NCBI GenBank assembly: GCA_902800495.1
Contig: CADCET010000016.1
Coordinates: forward strand, 1-54,010
DNA: 54,010 bases
Direction: 5' to 3'
DNA from: an uncultured Prevotellaceae bacterium
GTDB lineage: Bacteria; Bacteroidota; Bacteroidia; Bacteroidales; Bacteroidaceae
In this document: piece after piece, positions 1-7,771 of the stretch
How the letters are laid out: each line of letters opens with the position of its first letter
Numbering within the stretch: the stretch's first letter is position 1
The notes under the pieces: model-generated
Database searches by the model: none
What the model was told of the DNA's origin: nothing
What the model saw: the letters and a program-made list of their open reading frames with translations, nothing else
Position numbers and translations under genes: made by a program

Positions 1-1
1 A

Positions 2-1237
2 ATCATCCTGTCATTCATACTCGCCATCGTCGCCACCCTCACCGCGACGGCGCAGGACATAAACGCGTGGCTGCAGGAACAACTGAATGCCTCGGCTGAC
101 CTGCGGCATGTGGACTATGACGAGATGTACGAAAAAGCCTTGCAGAAGGGCAAGGGTGTGGACCCGCTGATAAGGAGTCTGGTCGTCATCGACTATTGCC
201 GGGCGTATGGCTTGGACAGTCTGGCGATAGAGATGGCTGACTTTCTATTGGAGAAAGCGAGCAATGAACAGATGGAACGAGGCATTGCAGCGTATCTGCT
301 GGACATGAAGTACAGGTTGGCATTGCTGCAGAACCGGTACGATGAGATTCAACGGATGGCAAGCTACATAAATCGCCGTTGGCGGTCGAATCAAAAGTTG
401 ATGCATCGGGCCGGACGCTGGCATCGGTTGGCCGAGGAAGGTAAGGACGTGGCACCCGTCAGAATTGTTCGTTCAAAAGATATCGTGAGTCTGCCGTTCG
501 ATAGAGATTCCGTCGGGCACGTCTGCGTTTACGGGAATGTGAATAAGACGGAGAAACAGCGTTTCATCATTGACACGGGAATGATGTCGAGCACGATTCT
601 GTTCAGAAAGTATGTCCAGAAAATGGGTGTCAGGCTATTGCCGGACTCCATCAGGGCGAGCTCCGCCACGCATCCGGACGTTGTCTACAGCATGCAGTTA
701 GGCATCATTGACAGCCTGCGCATCGACGGCATCAAGTTCTGCAATCTGCCCGTCTGGGTGTCCGACGAAGCGGAGGAATACGACTGCGTGGGGTTCATCG
801 GTTCGCCCGACTTGGTGCGGTTGGAGTACATGGAACTGTCGCGCGACAGCCTCGTCTTCCGTTACCCGCTGCCCAAGAAAAAGGGGGAGGCGAACTTCAC
901 CATGAATCCAGGCGCCAGGGGCGAGCGTTGCATCTGCCTGCCTTGTACAATTGATGGTCACAAGAGTTCGCTCGTTCTCGATACAGGTTCTAACAGTTTC
1001 CTGCTACCCCAGCAGTATGCCGAGCGCACGACTGGCTTCTTCGTCGAAGTTGGTGGGATGAAGATGTGGCTCGAAGCAGGAATGGAAACTCACGGCTTTG
1101 TTCCCCATACTGACTCGCGGGGATTCTGGGGCCAGCCGCTACTCTGGTCGTTTGAGCGGCTATGCTTCAATTTCCGAGATGCACACGTCGATTACGTCAA
1201 GAAGAAAGACGTGGAGTATACAGAATATACCTATTAG
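2..1237 (+). CDS. Secreted aspartyl protease-like protein, 5' truncated by window edge
   Basis: The reading frame is open from base 2, so the true start lies outside the window. The first codons give a hydrophobic stretch ending ...TLTATAQ before D, which reads as the end of a signal peptide. The GTG at 110 is therefore not the start. Two Asp-Thr-Gly motifs are visible: IIDTGMMSS (near 570) and VLDTGSNSF (near 980). This is the pair expected of a retropepsin/pepsin-like aspartyl protease with two catalytic lobes in one chain. The N-terminal 130 residues are helical and may be a TPR-like or propeptide region. Export and the family are fairly clear. The substrate is unknown. Confidence 0.75.
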   Translation: MILSFILAIVATLTATAQDINAWLQEQLNASADLRHVDYDEMYEKALQKGKGVDPLIRSLVVIDYCRAYGLDSLAIEMADFLLEKASNEQMERGIAAYLLDMKYRLALLQNRYDEIQRMASYINRRWRSNQKLMHRAGRWHRLAEEGKDVAPVRIVRSKDIVSLPFDRDSVGHVCVYGNVNKTEKQRFIIDTGMMSSTILFRKYVQKMGVRLLPDSIRASSATHPDVVYSMQLGIIDSLRIDGIKFCNLPVWVSDEAEEYDCVGFIGSPDLVRLEYMELSRDSLVFRYPLPKKKGEANFTMNPGARGERCICLPCTIDGHKSSLVLDTGSNSFLLPQQYAERTTGFFVEVGGMKMWLEAGMETHGFVPHTDSRGFWGQPLLWSFERLCFNFRDAHVDYVKKKDVEYTEYTY

Positions 1238-1262
1238 CCATAAGCCTAAACGCCGGCCGGGC

Positions 1263-1556
1263 TCAGAGTGCGTACTTGCCGATGTCGCCGCTGTTGCGGG
1301 CCAGGATGCGGAGGTGCTGCGGCGAGACGCCCCACCAGCGGCGGACGGTGCGGCTGAACGTGGGTATGGAGGTGTAGCCGCAGCGCTGCATCACCTCCGT
1401 GAGCGGCAGCTCGGTGTAGCGCAGCAGGTCGCGCGCCACCTGCATGTGCCAGTGCAGGCGCAGCTCGGGGAGGGTCAGGCCCGTGAGCTTATGGATGGTG
1501 GCCGACCCCTTGATTATTTTGATTATTGTTTGACTTGCGTCAGGGACTAATGGGAT
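1263..1556 (-). pseudogene. AraC-type DNA-binding domain remnant
   Basis: The frame encodes a recognisable AraC/XylS double helix-turn-helix. It runs from about KLTGLTLPELR through ARDLLRYTELPLTEVMQRCGYTS to FSRTVRRWWGVSPQHLR. There is no room for a sensor domain: a stop codon lies just upstream at 1557-1559, and no ATG, GTG or TTG occurs in frame before 1445. A start at 1445 would lose the first helix-turn-helix. A good promoter (1566-1597) lies directly upstream, so the remnant may be transcribed. The best reading is a regulator whose N-terminal part was deleted. A functional mini-regulator with a non-standard start is possible but less likely. Confidence 0.5.
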
Positions 1557-1565
1557 TCAACGGTG

Positions 1566-1597
1566 CAAAGGTAAGCATAAAATTGATAAAAACCAAA
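1566..1597 (-). promoter_or_regulatory. Bacteroidota promoter upstream of AraC remnant
   Basis: On the minus strand the -33 TTTG (1594-1597) is followed after 20 nt by the -7 box TACCTTTG (1566-1573). Spacing and sequence match the phylum consensus. Transcription would begin near 1559. Confidence 0.6.
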
Positions 1598-1641
1598 TAT
1601 TTCGGCAAGAATCAAGAACCCCTATGATTTTCCATAGCATA

Positions 1642-2130
1642 TTACTCAATGGTCACGGTTGTATTGTTCGCTACGGTCGCGTCATATTCCACGCCCGTTA
1701 TCAGTTCCGCTTTTGAACCGCAAGGGAAGGGCAAACAAGTGCAGCAGAATATAATGACAGACAATGCCGTTCGGTTCTTTCCCTGAATGTAAACATCCGA
1801 AGATGCGAAGTTCACGACATCACCCGATGGAAGATTCAAATACCTCAATTTGATGCCCAAACGTCCTTTCGTTCCGAAAGCGGTTGAGCGCTTGGCCTCA
1901 TAGACGTTACCTTTTACAATGGTTCCCACTGGGATGGCAACGACTCCATCGACGATGACATCGCGTGCTACTTTGAAATCCACGTTCTGTCCGATTTGCA
2001 CCTCAGTCGCGCGTACATTCTTGACGGCCTCAACCGGAACGATGGTGCCGCCTTTAATCGTCACCGTTTTCTGTCCAAAGGCAAATCCGCTCATTGCGAG
2101 AAATGCTAAACTCAAAATCAGATTCTTCAT
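1642..2130 (-). CDS. Small secreted beta-rich protein of unknown function
   Basis: This is a 162-residue protein with a clear signal peptide (MKNLILSLAFLAMSGFAFGQ, cleaved about residue 19). The mature part is rich in alternating Val/Ile and contains AIPVGTIVKG and FGTKGRLGIKL. That pattern resembles small exported beta-barrel or SH3-like proteins in which a GT-V-G turn precedes a G-K-x-G-x-L strand. A CCTC cluster lies in a hydrophobic patch (SVIIFCCTCLPFPC), which could be a membrane-seeking hairpin. The gene stands alone and has its own promoter at 2175-2182. I do not recognise a function. Confidence 0.7.
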   Translation of the reverse strand: MKNLILSLAFLAMSGFAFGQKTVTIKGGTIVPVEAVKNVRATEVQIGQNVDFKVARDVIVDGVVAIPVGTIVKGNVYEAKRSTAFGTKGRLGIKLRYLNLPSGDVVNFASSDVYIQGKNRTALSVIIFCCTCLPFPCGSKAELITGVEYDATVANNTTVTIE

Positions 2131-2174
2131 AATTTGTTATTACAAGTTTTACGTGAATCTTACGAAACACGGTG

Positions 2175-2182
2175 CAAATTTA
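2175..2182 (-). promoter_or_regulatory. -7 box for the gene at 1642-2130
   Basis: The minus strand reads TAAATTTG followed by CACCG, a standard Bacteroidota -7 element. A TTG at 2201-2203 is a plausible -33. Confidence 0.6.
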
Positions 2183-2385
2183 CACAAATTACTTCAATTT
2201 CAATGCCTCAAACTGCAAAAATCATATAAAATATGATAGATTGGGGCACTATTTCAATTTCATCACACGGAAAGTAGTAATAACAAGCGACAGAAGCATC
2301 TTCTTAACGTGAGCGGACTCAGCTCGTCACCCCAATGACGGATGCATTCACGCGCGCGTATTATGATAGCGAAAGCGGAAAACAT

Positions 2386-2444
2386 CCCACCCATGTCGCC
2401 CATGTCGCTCCTATGCTACGGGTGGGATGGGCGACATGGGTGGG
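2386..2444. terminator. Large hairpin, 18-bp perfect stem
   Basis: The left arm 2386-2403 and right arm 2427-2444 (ATGGGCGACATGGGTGGG) are perfect reverse complements around a 23-nt loop. The arms contain tandem CCCATGTCG units. It lies downstream of the zinc-ribbon gene and could terminate it. The minus-strand T run is weak (ATGTTTTCC), so a REP-like element is equally possible. Confidence 0.5.
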
Positions 2445-2520
2445 GTCTTTTCCCGTTAAGACAACCATATATATAAAGACATGACAAAATGAGAATCACA
2501 GACAAAGTGAGACAGTTTTG

Positions 2521-2578
2521 AGATACGAGGTGTCTATATACGAGATACGAGGTACGAGGTGCGAGGTACGAGATATGC
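2521..2578. repeat. CGAGGTAC-type octamer repeat block
   Basis: Tandem variants of CGAG(G/A)T(A/G)C are visible between bases 2521 and 2578. The same unit recurs in menD, the esterase gene, queE and dnaG. Confidence 0.8.
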
Positions 2579-2685
2579 AAACGTCACGGTTGCTCAGAAA
2601 AACGTAAGGGCCGCTCGTAAAAAAATATAAGCCTCTCGTGAAAAAATATAAGCCTCTCGTGAAAACGTCACGGCCGCTCGTATAA
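2577..2685. repeat. About 21-nt tandem repeat, TCACGGCCGCTCG family
   Basis: Five imperfect units of about 19-23 nt alternate an A-rich half with a (C/A)ACGG or AAGCC half ending in CTCGT. A second array of the same family lies at 24624-24727. Confidence 0.7.
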
Positions 2686-2691
2686 CATTAA

Positions 2692-2985
2692 CTACGTCCA
2701 GAACTCTTTCTCGCCAGTCGGTTGCATCTCGCCCTGGCATTGGGGGCAGGTATGCTTATCCCATATCCTGATGTTATCGCTGCCACATTGTAAACACAGA
2801 CGACCTACCTCGCTTCTGTAGGAAGGTGCCACATCGGCAATGATGCCACCCACCACGATGTTCTGGACGGTCTTGCAGTCAGAACACGACATAGCCGTAA
2901 TCTCCTGACGGAAGAGTCCACGACCTTCGTACACATCGGCCTCATAGCCACACTGCTTACAGCGATATTTCAGTTTCCAAGCCAT
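2692..2985 (-). CDS. Small zinc-ribbon protein
   Basis: This is a 97-residue protein with four CxxC pairs: CKQC (about 9-12), CSDC (about 34-37), CLQC (about 65-68) and CPQC (about 80-83). Together they make two zinc ribbons. There is no signal peptide and no membrane segment, so it is probably cytoplasmic. It ends in an acidic/aromatic tail (GEKEFWT). A -7 box TAACTTTG at 3002-3009 sits close to the start. The zinc-binding call is strong. Its biological role is unknown. Confidence 0.75.
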   Translation of the reverse strand: MAWKLKYRCKQCGYEADVYEGRGLFRQEITAMSCSDCKTVQNIVVGGIIADVAPSYRSEVGRLCLQCGSDNIRIWDKHTCPQCQGEMQPTGEKEFWT

Positions 2986-3001
2986 TATTCAGATTATGTT
3001 G

Positions 3002-3009
3002 CAAAGTTA
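3002..3009 (-). promoter_or_regulatory. -7 box for the zinc-ribbon gene
   Basis: The minus strand reads TAACTTTG, a consensus -7 box, about 17 nt upstream of the ATG. No clear -33 was found. Confidence 0.5.
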
Positions 3010-3071
3010 CGAATTATGATGGATTTGCGTACTTTTTCGCTCAAGAATTAAGAATAAATATGAAAATGTTG

Positions 3072-3079
3072 TATCTTTG
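3072..3079 (+). promoter_or_regulatory. -7 box for the thioredoxin-like gene
   Basis: TATCTTTG followed by CAGCAG, about 35 nt upstream of the ATG at 3115. Confidence 0.55.
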
Positions 3080-3114
3080 CAGCAGAATTGAGAATGAAGT
3101 AACGTAGCTGTAAT

Positions 3115-3615
3115 ATGAAGAGAAATCTGATTCTGGCAATAGTAGCAGTTCTCTTTGCCTTGACGGCAAACGCTCAGACTGCGCTCAAGAAAGTCTATAA
3201 CGAGGACATCAATCCCATCGAGCAGATAAACCAGGCTGTAGCGAAAGCCAAGTCTGAAGACAAGTTTGTCATCTGTCAGGTTGGAGGCAACTGGTGTCCC
3301 TGGTGTTTGCGCTTTGCTGACTTCATCACAAATGACACGACGATTAGCCATGTCATTGATCAGAACTTTGTCTATATCCATGTCAATTACAATCCCCGTA
3401 AATCAGGAACTGCAGAGAAAGAAGCGCTGGCAAAGACTATGCTGCAACGTCTGAACAATCCCGCCCGTTTCGGCTTCCCTGTGTTTGTAGTTCTTGACGA
3501 TGATGGCAGAGTCATCCATATTCAGGATTCGAGTTTCTTGGAGCAGGGACAGGGTTACGACCAAGAGAAAGTGCTCCGATTCTTCAAGAACTGGACGCCA
3601 AAGGCAGTGAAGTAG
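3115..3615 (+). CDS. Periplasmic thioredoxin-fold protein
   Basis: This 166-residue protein has a signal peptide (MKRNLILAIVAVLFALTANAQ) and a thioredoxin-type active site WCPWC around residues 60-64. It is followed by a cis-Pro region GFPVFVVLDDDGR typical of the thioredoxin fold. The layout (AKSEDKFVICQVGGNWCPWC) fits the thioredoxin_7/DUF255-like periplasmic reductases. It probably reduces disulfides or acts as a thiol chaperone in the periplasm. It is monocistronic and convergent with menD, 13 nt apart. Confidence 0.8.
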   Translation: MKRNLILAIVAVLFALTANAQTALKKVYNEDINPIEQINQAVAKAKSEDKFVICQVGGNWCPWCLRFADFITNDTTISHVIDQNFVYIHVNYNPRKSGTAEKEALAKTMLQRLNNPARFGFPVFVVLDDDGRVIHIQDSSFLEQGQGYDQEKVLRFFKNWTPKAVK

Positions 3616-3628
3616 ACAAAGAATACTA

Positions 3629-5239
3629 TCAGGGGACGAAGACCTCGAGCAATACGGGGTTTTCGCTCTCTAAATATAATAAGGTGTCGATGCCCTGTTG
3701 CATCTGTTCCATGTTTTCCGCTTTCAGATAGACAACGTTATTCTGGCTACAGATACCTTCAGCACTGGCTGAGTGGGCGGCAGCCACGAGACGGTCGCGG
3801 GCAGGACTCTGTTCCAGGCCCGGCAACTGATTGAAGATGCCACCCTTGCCATTGTTGAGCAGCAGTATGCGGAGATTGCCCTTGAGATTCGTGTTCCACA
3901 GGGCGTTCTGATCGTAGAAGAAACTGAGGTCGCCGATGACACAAAAGACTTTCCCGGCTGTCACGACAGAAAAGCCTGCTGCCGTAGACAGCGAACCCTC
4001 GATGCCATTGACGCCACGGTTGCACCAGACGTGATGGTTAGCGTATCTGTTGGCAAGACGTATGGCGGTGCTGTTGGCGTAGTGAACGGCTCCCCCGGTA
4101 AAGTGCTCTTCGAAATACTTGACGGCAGCTGCCTGTGAATAAGGGGGCTGGAAGTCGGCAGCTCGGTGGGAGGCCTCCGTCAGGGCAGCAAGCCATTGGC
4201 GACGATAAGCCGTGCCTTGCAACTGACGATGCGACAGTTTATGAGAAAGTGCCTGCAGAACAGACTCCGGGTCGCCAACAATGATGCCACGCAAGTTCTG
4301 GAACGTATCCTCGACATCGCCCGACAGACTGATACGCCACGTCTGGGCGTCAATAGCCTGACGCAGGAAACGGCGCAACCGCTTGCTGACAACGGTATCG
4401 CCCACATGGATGATGAAGTCGGGCGGCAGGATTCTCGCACCTCGCACCTCGCACCTCGTATCTCGCATCTCTAAATCCAGCACTTCATCAAAATGACTGA
4501 CATGGGGAAAAGGCGACAATGCCTCATGAAGGACGATGACGTGGCTGAAAAGGAAGTCGACGTCATTGCCCTCGAAATCGTGGGGATTTGTCTGTCCGAA
4601 GACAATCATCGGACGACGGGCAGCCACCAGATCGTCAACAAAAGCAGGATGCAGGCAATCGTAGTCGCGAGCGGGTGAGGTTCGCATAATCGTCCTGACT
4701 TCAGGCAACTGCGGCACATCAAAAGTAAAAAGTGGTTCGGTGATGGGCACATTGATATGTACAGGACGAGCATCATCGGCCATCGCGTCAAGCAACGCCT
4801 CGTTGACAAGACGGTTGCAATACCATTCGTCAACCTCGGGCAGCGAAACGGTACGACGGACGAACCGACCGAGAGCACCAGGCTGCGGCAGCGTCTGTCC
4901 GTCAAGCTGGTCTATCCACGATTCCGGCCGGTCGGCACTGACGACGATGAGCGGCAGGTGCTGATACCAAGCCTCAGCCACGGCAGGAGCCAGGTTGAGC
5001 AAGGCCGTGCCACTGGTGACACAGACGACGACAGGCTCATGGAGGGCTTGCATCATGCCGATGGCATAGAAACCGGCCGAGCGTTCGTCGGTCACGGGAT
5101 AGCACGTGATGTCAGGGCACTCGTTCAGATTGTGGACGATGGGGGCATTACGGCTGCCCGGACAGACGACGGCATGACGGACACCGTGCCGAACGAACAG
5201 GGCCGTCAGTATATTGACGTTTTGCTTATTGGAGAACAT
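3629..5239 (-). CDS. menD: MenD, SEPHCHC synthase (menaquinone biosynthesis)
   Basis: MenD is a thiamine-diphosphate enzyme. It joins isochorismate and 2-oxoglutarate to make 2-succinyl-5-enolpyruvyl-6-hydroxy-3-cyclohexene-1-carboxylate. The 536-residue chain shows VVCPGSRNAPI (about 24-34), the conserved DERSAGFYAIG and CVTSGTALLNLAPAVAEAWYQ segments, ADRPES, and near the C-terminus the GDLSFFYDQNALWN cofactor motif. Residues about 255-269 (MRDTRCEVRGAR) are encoded by an octamer repeat block at 4434-4474 and look like an in-frame insertion. The gene follows menF with only 7 nt between them. menB, menC and menE are not in the window. Confidence 0.95.
   Translation of the reverse strand: MFSNKQNVNILTALFVRHGVRHAVVCPGSRNAPIVHNLNECPDITCYPVTDERSAGFYAIGMMQALHEPVVVCVTSGTALLNLAPAVAEAWYQHLPLIVVSADRPESWIDQLDGQTLPQPGALGRFVRRTVSLPEVDEWYCNRLVNEALLDAMADDARPVHINVPITEPLFTFDVPQLPEVRTIMRTSPARDYDCLHPAFVDDLVAARRPMIVFGQTNPHDFEGNDVDFLFSHVIVLHEALSPFPHVSHFDEVLDLEMRDTRCEVRGARILPPDFIIHVGDTVVSKRLRRFLRQAIDAQTWRISLSGDVEDTFQNLRGIIVGDPESVLQALSHKLSHRQLQGTAYRRQWLAALTEASHRAADFQPPYSQAAAVKYFEEHFTGGAVHYANSTAIRLANRYANHHVWCNRGVNGIEGSLSTAAGFSVVTAGKVFCVIGDLSFFYDQNALWNTNLKGNLRILLLNNGKGGIFNQLPGLEQSPARDRLVAAAHSASAEGICSQNNVVYLKAENMEQMQQGIDTLLYLESENPVLLEVFVP
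4434..4474. repeat. CGAGGTGC octamer repeats inside menD
   Basis: Five tandem CTCGCACCT or CTCGTATCT units lie in frame within menD. They encode an Arg/Glu-rich RDTRCEVRGAR stretch absent from MenD as I know it. Confidence 0.8.
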
Positions 5240-5245
5240 TTTTTC

Positions 5246-5285
5246 GCTATGACGATATGACGTTATGACGACATGAGGATATGAG
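5246..5285. repeat. ATGACGATATGACGTT repeat at the menD/menF junction
   Basis: Short tandem ATGACG(A/T)(T/C) units supply the last codons and stop of menF (CRHNVISS) and reach up to the menD start. Confidence 0.6.
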
Positions 5286-6347
5286 GCGTCGCATGGTTTG
5301 GAGTTTAGCCTCTGTCTCAGCCCATTCCAAGTCTAACTGACTATCTTTCAGCAGACCGCCACCGGCATAGAGATGGTAGCAGTCTGTTTCGATATTCATA
5401 CAGCGCAACGAGACGTAGAGGTGGGTGCTTCGAGGTGAAGGGTGATGGGTGAAGGGTGAAGGGATATTGAGCGGCCCCATAAAGCCGCTGTAATAACGGC
5501 GGGGCGTATGTTCATTACGCACAATAAACCGGAAAGCCTCTCGCTTTGGCAGTCCACAGACAGCCGGCGTGGGATGCAGTTGTCCGAGCAGACTTCCCAA
5601 ATGGTGCTCATCGGGCAGCGTAAAAGTGAAGTCGCTACGCAAATGGACCAGGTTGGCAGCACGGACGGTACGAGGTCCTTCCTCGGTAAAGTCATTGGTG
5701 AACTGTTCCAGACACTCGGCAATATAAGTAGCCACAATACGCTGTTCCTCAATATTCTTTGTGCTCCACGTGACGGTCTCGCCTTCGCCGCTAAGTTGGT
5801 CGTCATGCAGCTGCATCGTGCCAGCCAGAGCGATGGTGCGCCACTTGCCAGCCTCTCCTTCAAGCAATATTTCGGGCGTAGCCGTCAGCCAGAGACCGCT
5901 CTGGGGAGTATAGACCAATGCGATGAACATACGGGGATACAGCTGACAAGCACGAAGGAACAGCTCCTGCGGGTCAATGGATGAGCCGACAGGTTCGTCA
6001 GCGCAGCGGGCCAAGACAATCTTGCGGAAAGTGCCCTGCAACAACTGAGCATGAAAGTTCGCAAAGTCGATGGCATAGGAATCATAGGACCCATAGGACT
6101 TATAAGACCCATAAGTCCTATAAGACCCATAGGACTCATAAGACCTATAAGTCTCCTCAAGCCCACACTCCTCCACCACATCGGGGCGAATCACGACAAT
6201 AGGCTGCGACGCTGTCACCTCAAACGGAGCAACGACAAAGCCCGACGCATCATCCAACTGGGCACATACACTCAACTCCTGCGCCACACCCTCCACACGG
6301 GTATAGCGGTCAGCATGAGGCAGACGATAAAGCGCGTAGGCCATCAT
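5247..6347 (-). CDS. menF: MenF, isochorismate synthase
   Basis: This enzyme converts chorismate to isochorismate, the first committed step to menaquinone. The chorismate-binding core is clear in the 366-residue protein: FRKIVLARC, TPEILLEGE, IALAGTMQL, the LGQLHPTPAVCGLPK active-site segment, a YYSGFMGPLN segment and YAGGGLLKDSQ. Two stretches look inserted. Residues about 65-91 are Ser-Tyr-Gly repeats (SYGSYRTYGSYKSYGS) encoded by the repeat at 6073-6153. A short Ser/Pro/His stretch after MGPLN is encoded by GGGTGAA repeats at 5435-5463. The start overlaps the thioesterase stop by one base. Confidence 0.93.
   Translation of the reverse strand: MMAYALYRLPHADRYTRVEGVAQELSVCAQLDDASGFVVAPFEVTASQPIVVIRPDVVEECGLEETYRSYESYGSYRTYGSYKSYGSYDSYAIDFANFHAQLLQGTFRKIVLARCADEPVGSSIDPQELFLRACQLYPRMFIALVYTPQSGLWLTATPEILLEGEAGKWRTIALAGTMQLHDDQLSGEGETVTWSTKNIEEQRIVATYIAECLEQFTNDFTEEGPRTVRAANLVHLRSDFTFTLPDEHHLGSLLGQLHPTPAVCGLPKREAFRFIVRNEHTPRRYYSGFMGPLNIPSPFTHHPSPRSTHLYVSLRCMNIETDCYHLYAGGGLLKDSQLDLEWAETEAKLQTMRRLISSCRHNVISS
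5435..5463. repeat. GAAGGGTGA-type repeats inside menF
   Basis: Tandem GTGAAGGGTGATGGGTGAA units occur in frame. Related GTGAAGAGTGAA units occur at 17743-17786 and 32174-32202. Confidence 0.6.
6073..6153. repeat. CATAGGACTTATAAGAC repeats inside menF
   Basis: About nine 8-9-nt units of the form (C)CATAGGA(C/T) / CATAAGA(C) run in frame. They encode alternating Tyr-Gly-Ser, Tyr-Lys-Ser and Tyr-Arg-Thr. The same family, on the other strand, opens the HAD gene at 14107-14173. Confidence 0.8.
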
Positions 6348-6760
6348 TATTTTTTAGGCTTGATAACATAGTTCGTGACGCGGACGCTGGAAATCAGTTC
6401 TTCGGATGTGTCACGGATATCGACATTCCAGACGTGCAGCGTGGTGCCGCGGTGCAGCAAGCGAGCATAGGCAGTAACGGTGTCGCCCTCGGCCACAGCC
6501 TTCACATGACTGCCGCTGACCTCGATGCCGACACAGGCACAGCCAGGACACAAGGCCGACGACCCCACACCTGCCACATTCTCGGCCAGCGCCAATGAGG
6601 CGCCGCCACTGAGAAATCCGAACGGCTGGCGGTTGCGCTCGTCAACACGCATACGGGCCATACACGTATCGTCCTCGGGCGTAGAGATAAACTCCATCCC
6701 GAGGGCGGTACTCAGATTAGGTTTTGCTTTGACGAGTTCGTTGATGCTGTCGACGTTCAC
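6347..6760 (-). CDS. menI: Hotdog-fold thioesterase, candidate DHNA-CoA hydrolase
   Basis: This 137-residue PaaI-type hotdog thioesterase has the catalytic loop RQPFGFLSGGASLALAENVAG, containing the usual G-x-x-H/S-G-G-x-x-x-x-x-A/E pattern, and a core strand GIEVSGSHVKAV. It sits directly before menF and menD in one minus-strand run. The likely job is therefore hydrolysis of 1,4-dihydroxy-2-naphthoyl-CoA, the MenI step of menaquinone synthesis. The family assignment is solid. The substrate is inferred from position only, so another acyl-CoA thioesterase role cannot be excluded. Confidence 0.75.
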   Translation of the reverse strand: MNVDSINELVKAKPNLSTALGMEFISTPEDDTCMARMRVDERNRQPFGFLSGGASLALAENVAGVGSSALCPGCACVGIEVSGSHVKAVAEGDTVTAYARLLHRGTTLHVWNVDIRDTSEELISSVRVTNYVIKPKK

Positions 6761-6780
6761 AATGCTTCAATCTTCATTCA

Positions 6781-7758
6781 TCACTTAAACAAGGAATACT
6801 CCTTCACGTCCCAGGCTACGGCACTGGCGCCCAAGACATCGCGCGTGCGGTTGTCGAGGGTCGAGGCGAAGATACGTATCTTGCCCTTCATAGCTTTAAA
6901 AACGTGCTCCTCGAAGGATTCACGGGCAGGATCAACCAGCCACTTGCCGGCACGCGAGATGCCTCCGGCAAGGATTATCGCCTCAGGATTGACAATGGAA
7001 GCGTAGTTGGCCAGAGCAGCACCTAAGATATAGCCCGTACGGCGATAGACCGCAATAGCCAGTTCGTCGCCCTGGTCACAACATTCGGCTATGGTACGCG
7101 GTGTCAGGCGCTCAAGACTGCGCATCAGCGACGGAGCATCCGACTCTGCCATGATCTCCTGAGCGGTCTGTACAACACCACGGGCTGCGCAGTAAGACTC
7201 CAAACAGCCGTTATGGCCACAACCGCAGGGGCGGCCATTCGGTGCGATACAGGTATGGCCGAACTCTCCGGCATATCCCTCAGCCCCCTGGTGCTCATGT
7301 CCGTTAGAGAAGAAACAACTGCCTAAGCCGACACCGATGTTCAGTACAATAAAGTCCTTCATACCGTGAGCACTGCCGAAGGCCAACTCGCCCAAGGCAG
7401 TAGCATGGGCGTCATTGGCAATACCGACGGCCAATCCCAACTGGTCGCGCATCATGGCGGCAAGGGGGGTGATGCCCTTCCACGGCAGGTTTGGCGGGTT
7501 CTCAATGCAGCCCGTCACGAAGTTAGCACTCGGAGCGCTGACACCCACGGAGCGAATCGTTTCGTAGCCGCCATTGGCCATCACCATCTCGACAATTTTC
7601 TCGCAAAGCGCAGAAACAAACGCATTGGCATCCGCATAGTCCATCGTGCTAAAGTAATCCTCAGCAATCATATTACCGCGGATATCAACAATAGCGTAGG
7701 TCGTGCGTTCAATACTGATATCCACACCTACGACTCGTGACTTGATTGTACTTTCCAT
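6781..7758 (-). CDS. ROK-family sugar kinase (first paralog)
   Basis: This 325-residue ROK protein has an N-terminal phosphate loop VVGVDISIERTTYAIVD (DxG-type, with Ile for Gly). It also has GEFGHTCI with the catalytic region and the ROK zinc signature CGCGHNGCLESYCAARG. There is no N-terminal DNA-binding domain, so it is a kinase of the glucokinase/fructokinase type and not a NagC/XylR repressor. It lies immediately downstream of a close paralog (7772-8752). Both end in the same KEYSLFK tail, pointing to tandem duplication. The sugar specificity cannot be read from sequence alone. Confidence 0.85.
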   Translation of the reverse strand: MESTIKSRVVGVDISIERTTYAIVDIRGNMIAEDYFSTMDYADANAFVSALCEKIVEMVMANGGYETIRSVGVSAPSANFVTGCIENPPNLPWKGITPLAAMMRDQLGLAVGIANDAHATALGELAFGSAHGMKDFIVLNIGVGLGSCFFSNGHEHQGAEGYAGEFGHTCIAPNGRPCGCGHNGCLESYCAARGVVQTAQEIMAESDAPSLMRSLERLTPRTIAECCDQGDELAIAVYRRTGYILGAALANYASIVNPEAIILAGGISRAGKWLVDPARESFEEHVFKAMKGKIRIFASTLDNRTRDVLGASAVAWDVKEYSLFK

Positions 7759-7771
7759 TGCAACAGTTTTT

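Larger units (their letters stand above)
2236..2691. other. Non-coding repeat-rich spacer
   Basis: No gene is supported here. The stretch holds a long perfect hairpin (2386-2444), an octamer repeat block (2521-2578) and a block of about 21-nt tandem repeats (2577-2685). Confidence 0.7.

Noticed and set aside
2577-2685. CRISPR array
   Set aside because: The units are about 21 nt and directly adjacent with no unique spacers, and no cas genes are in the window.
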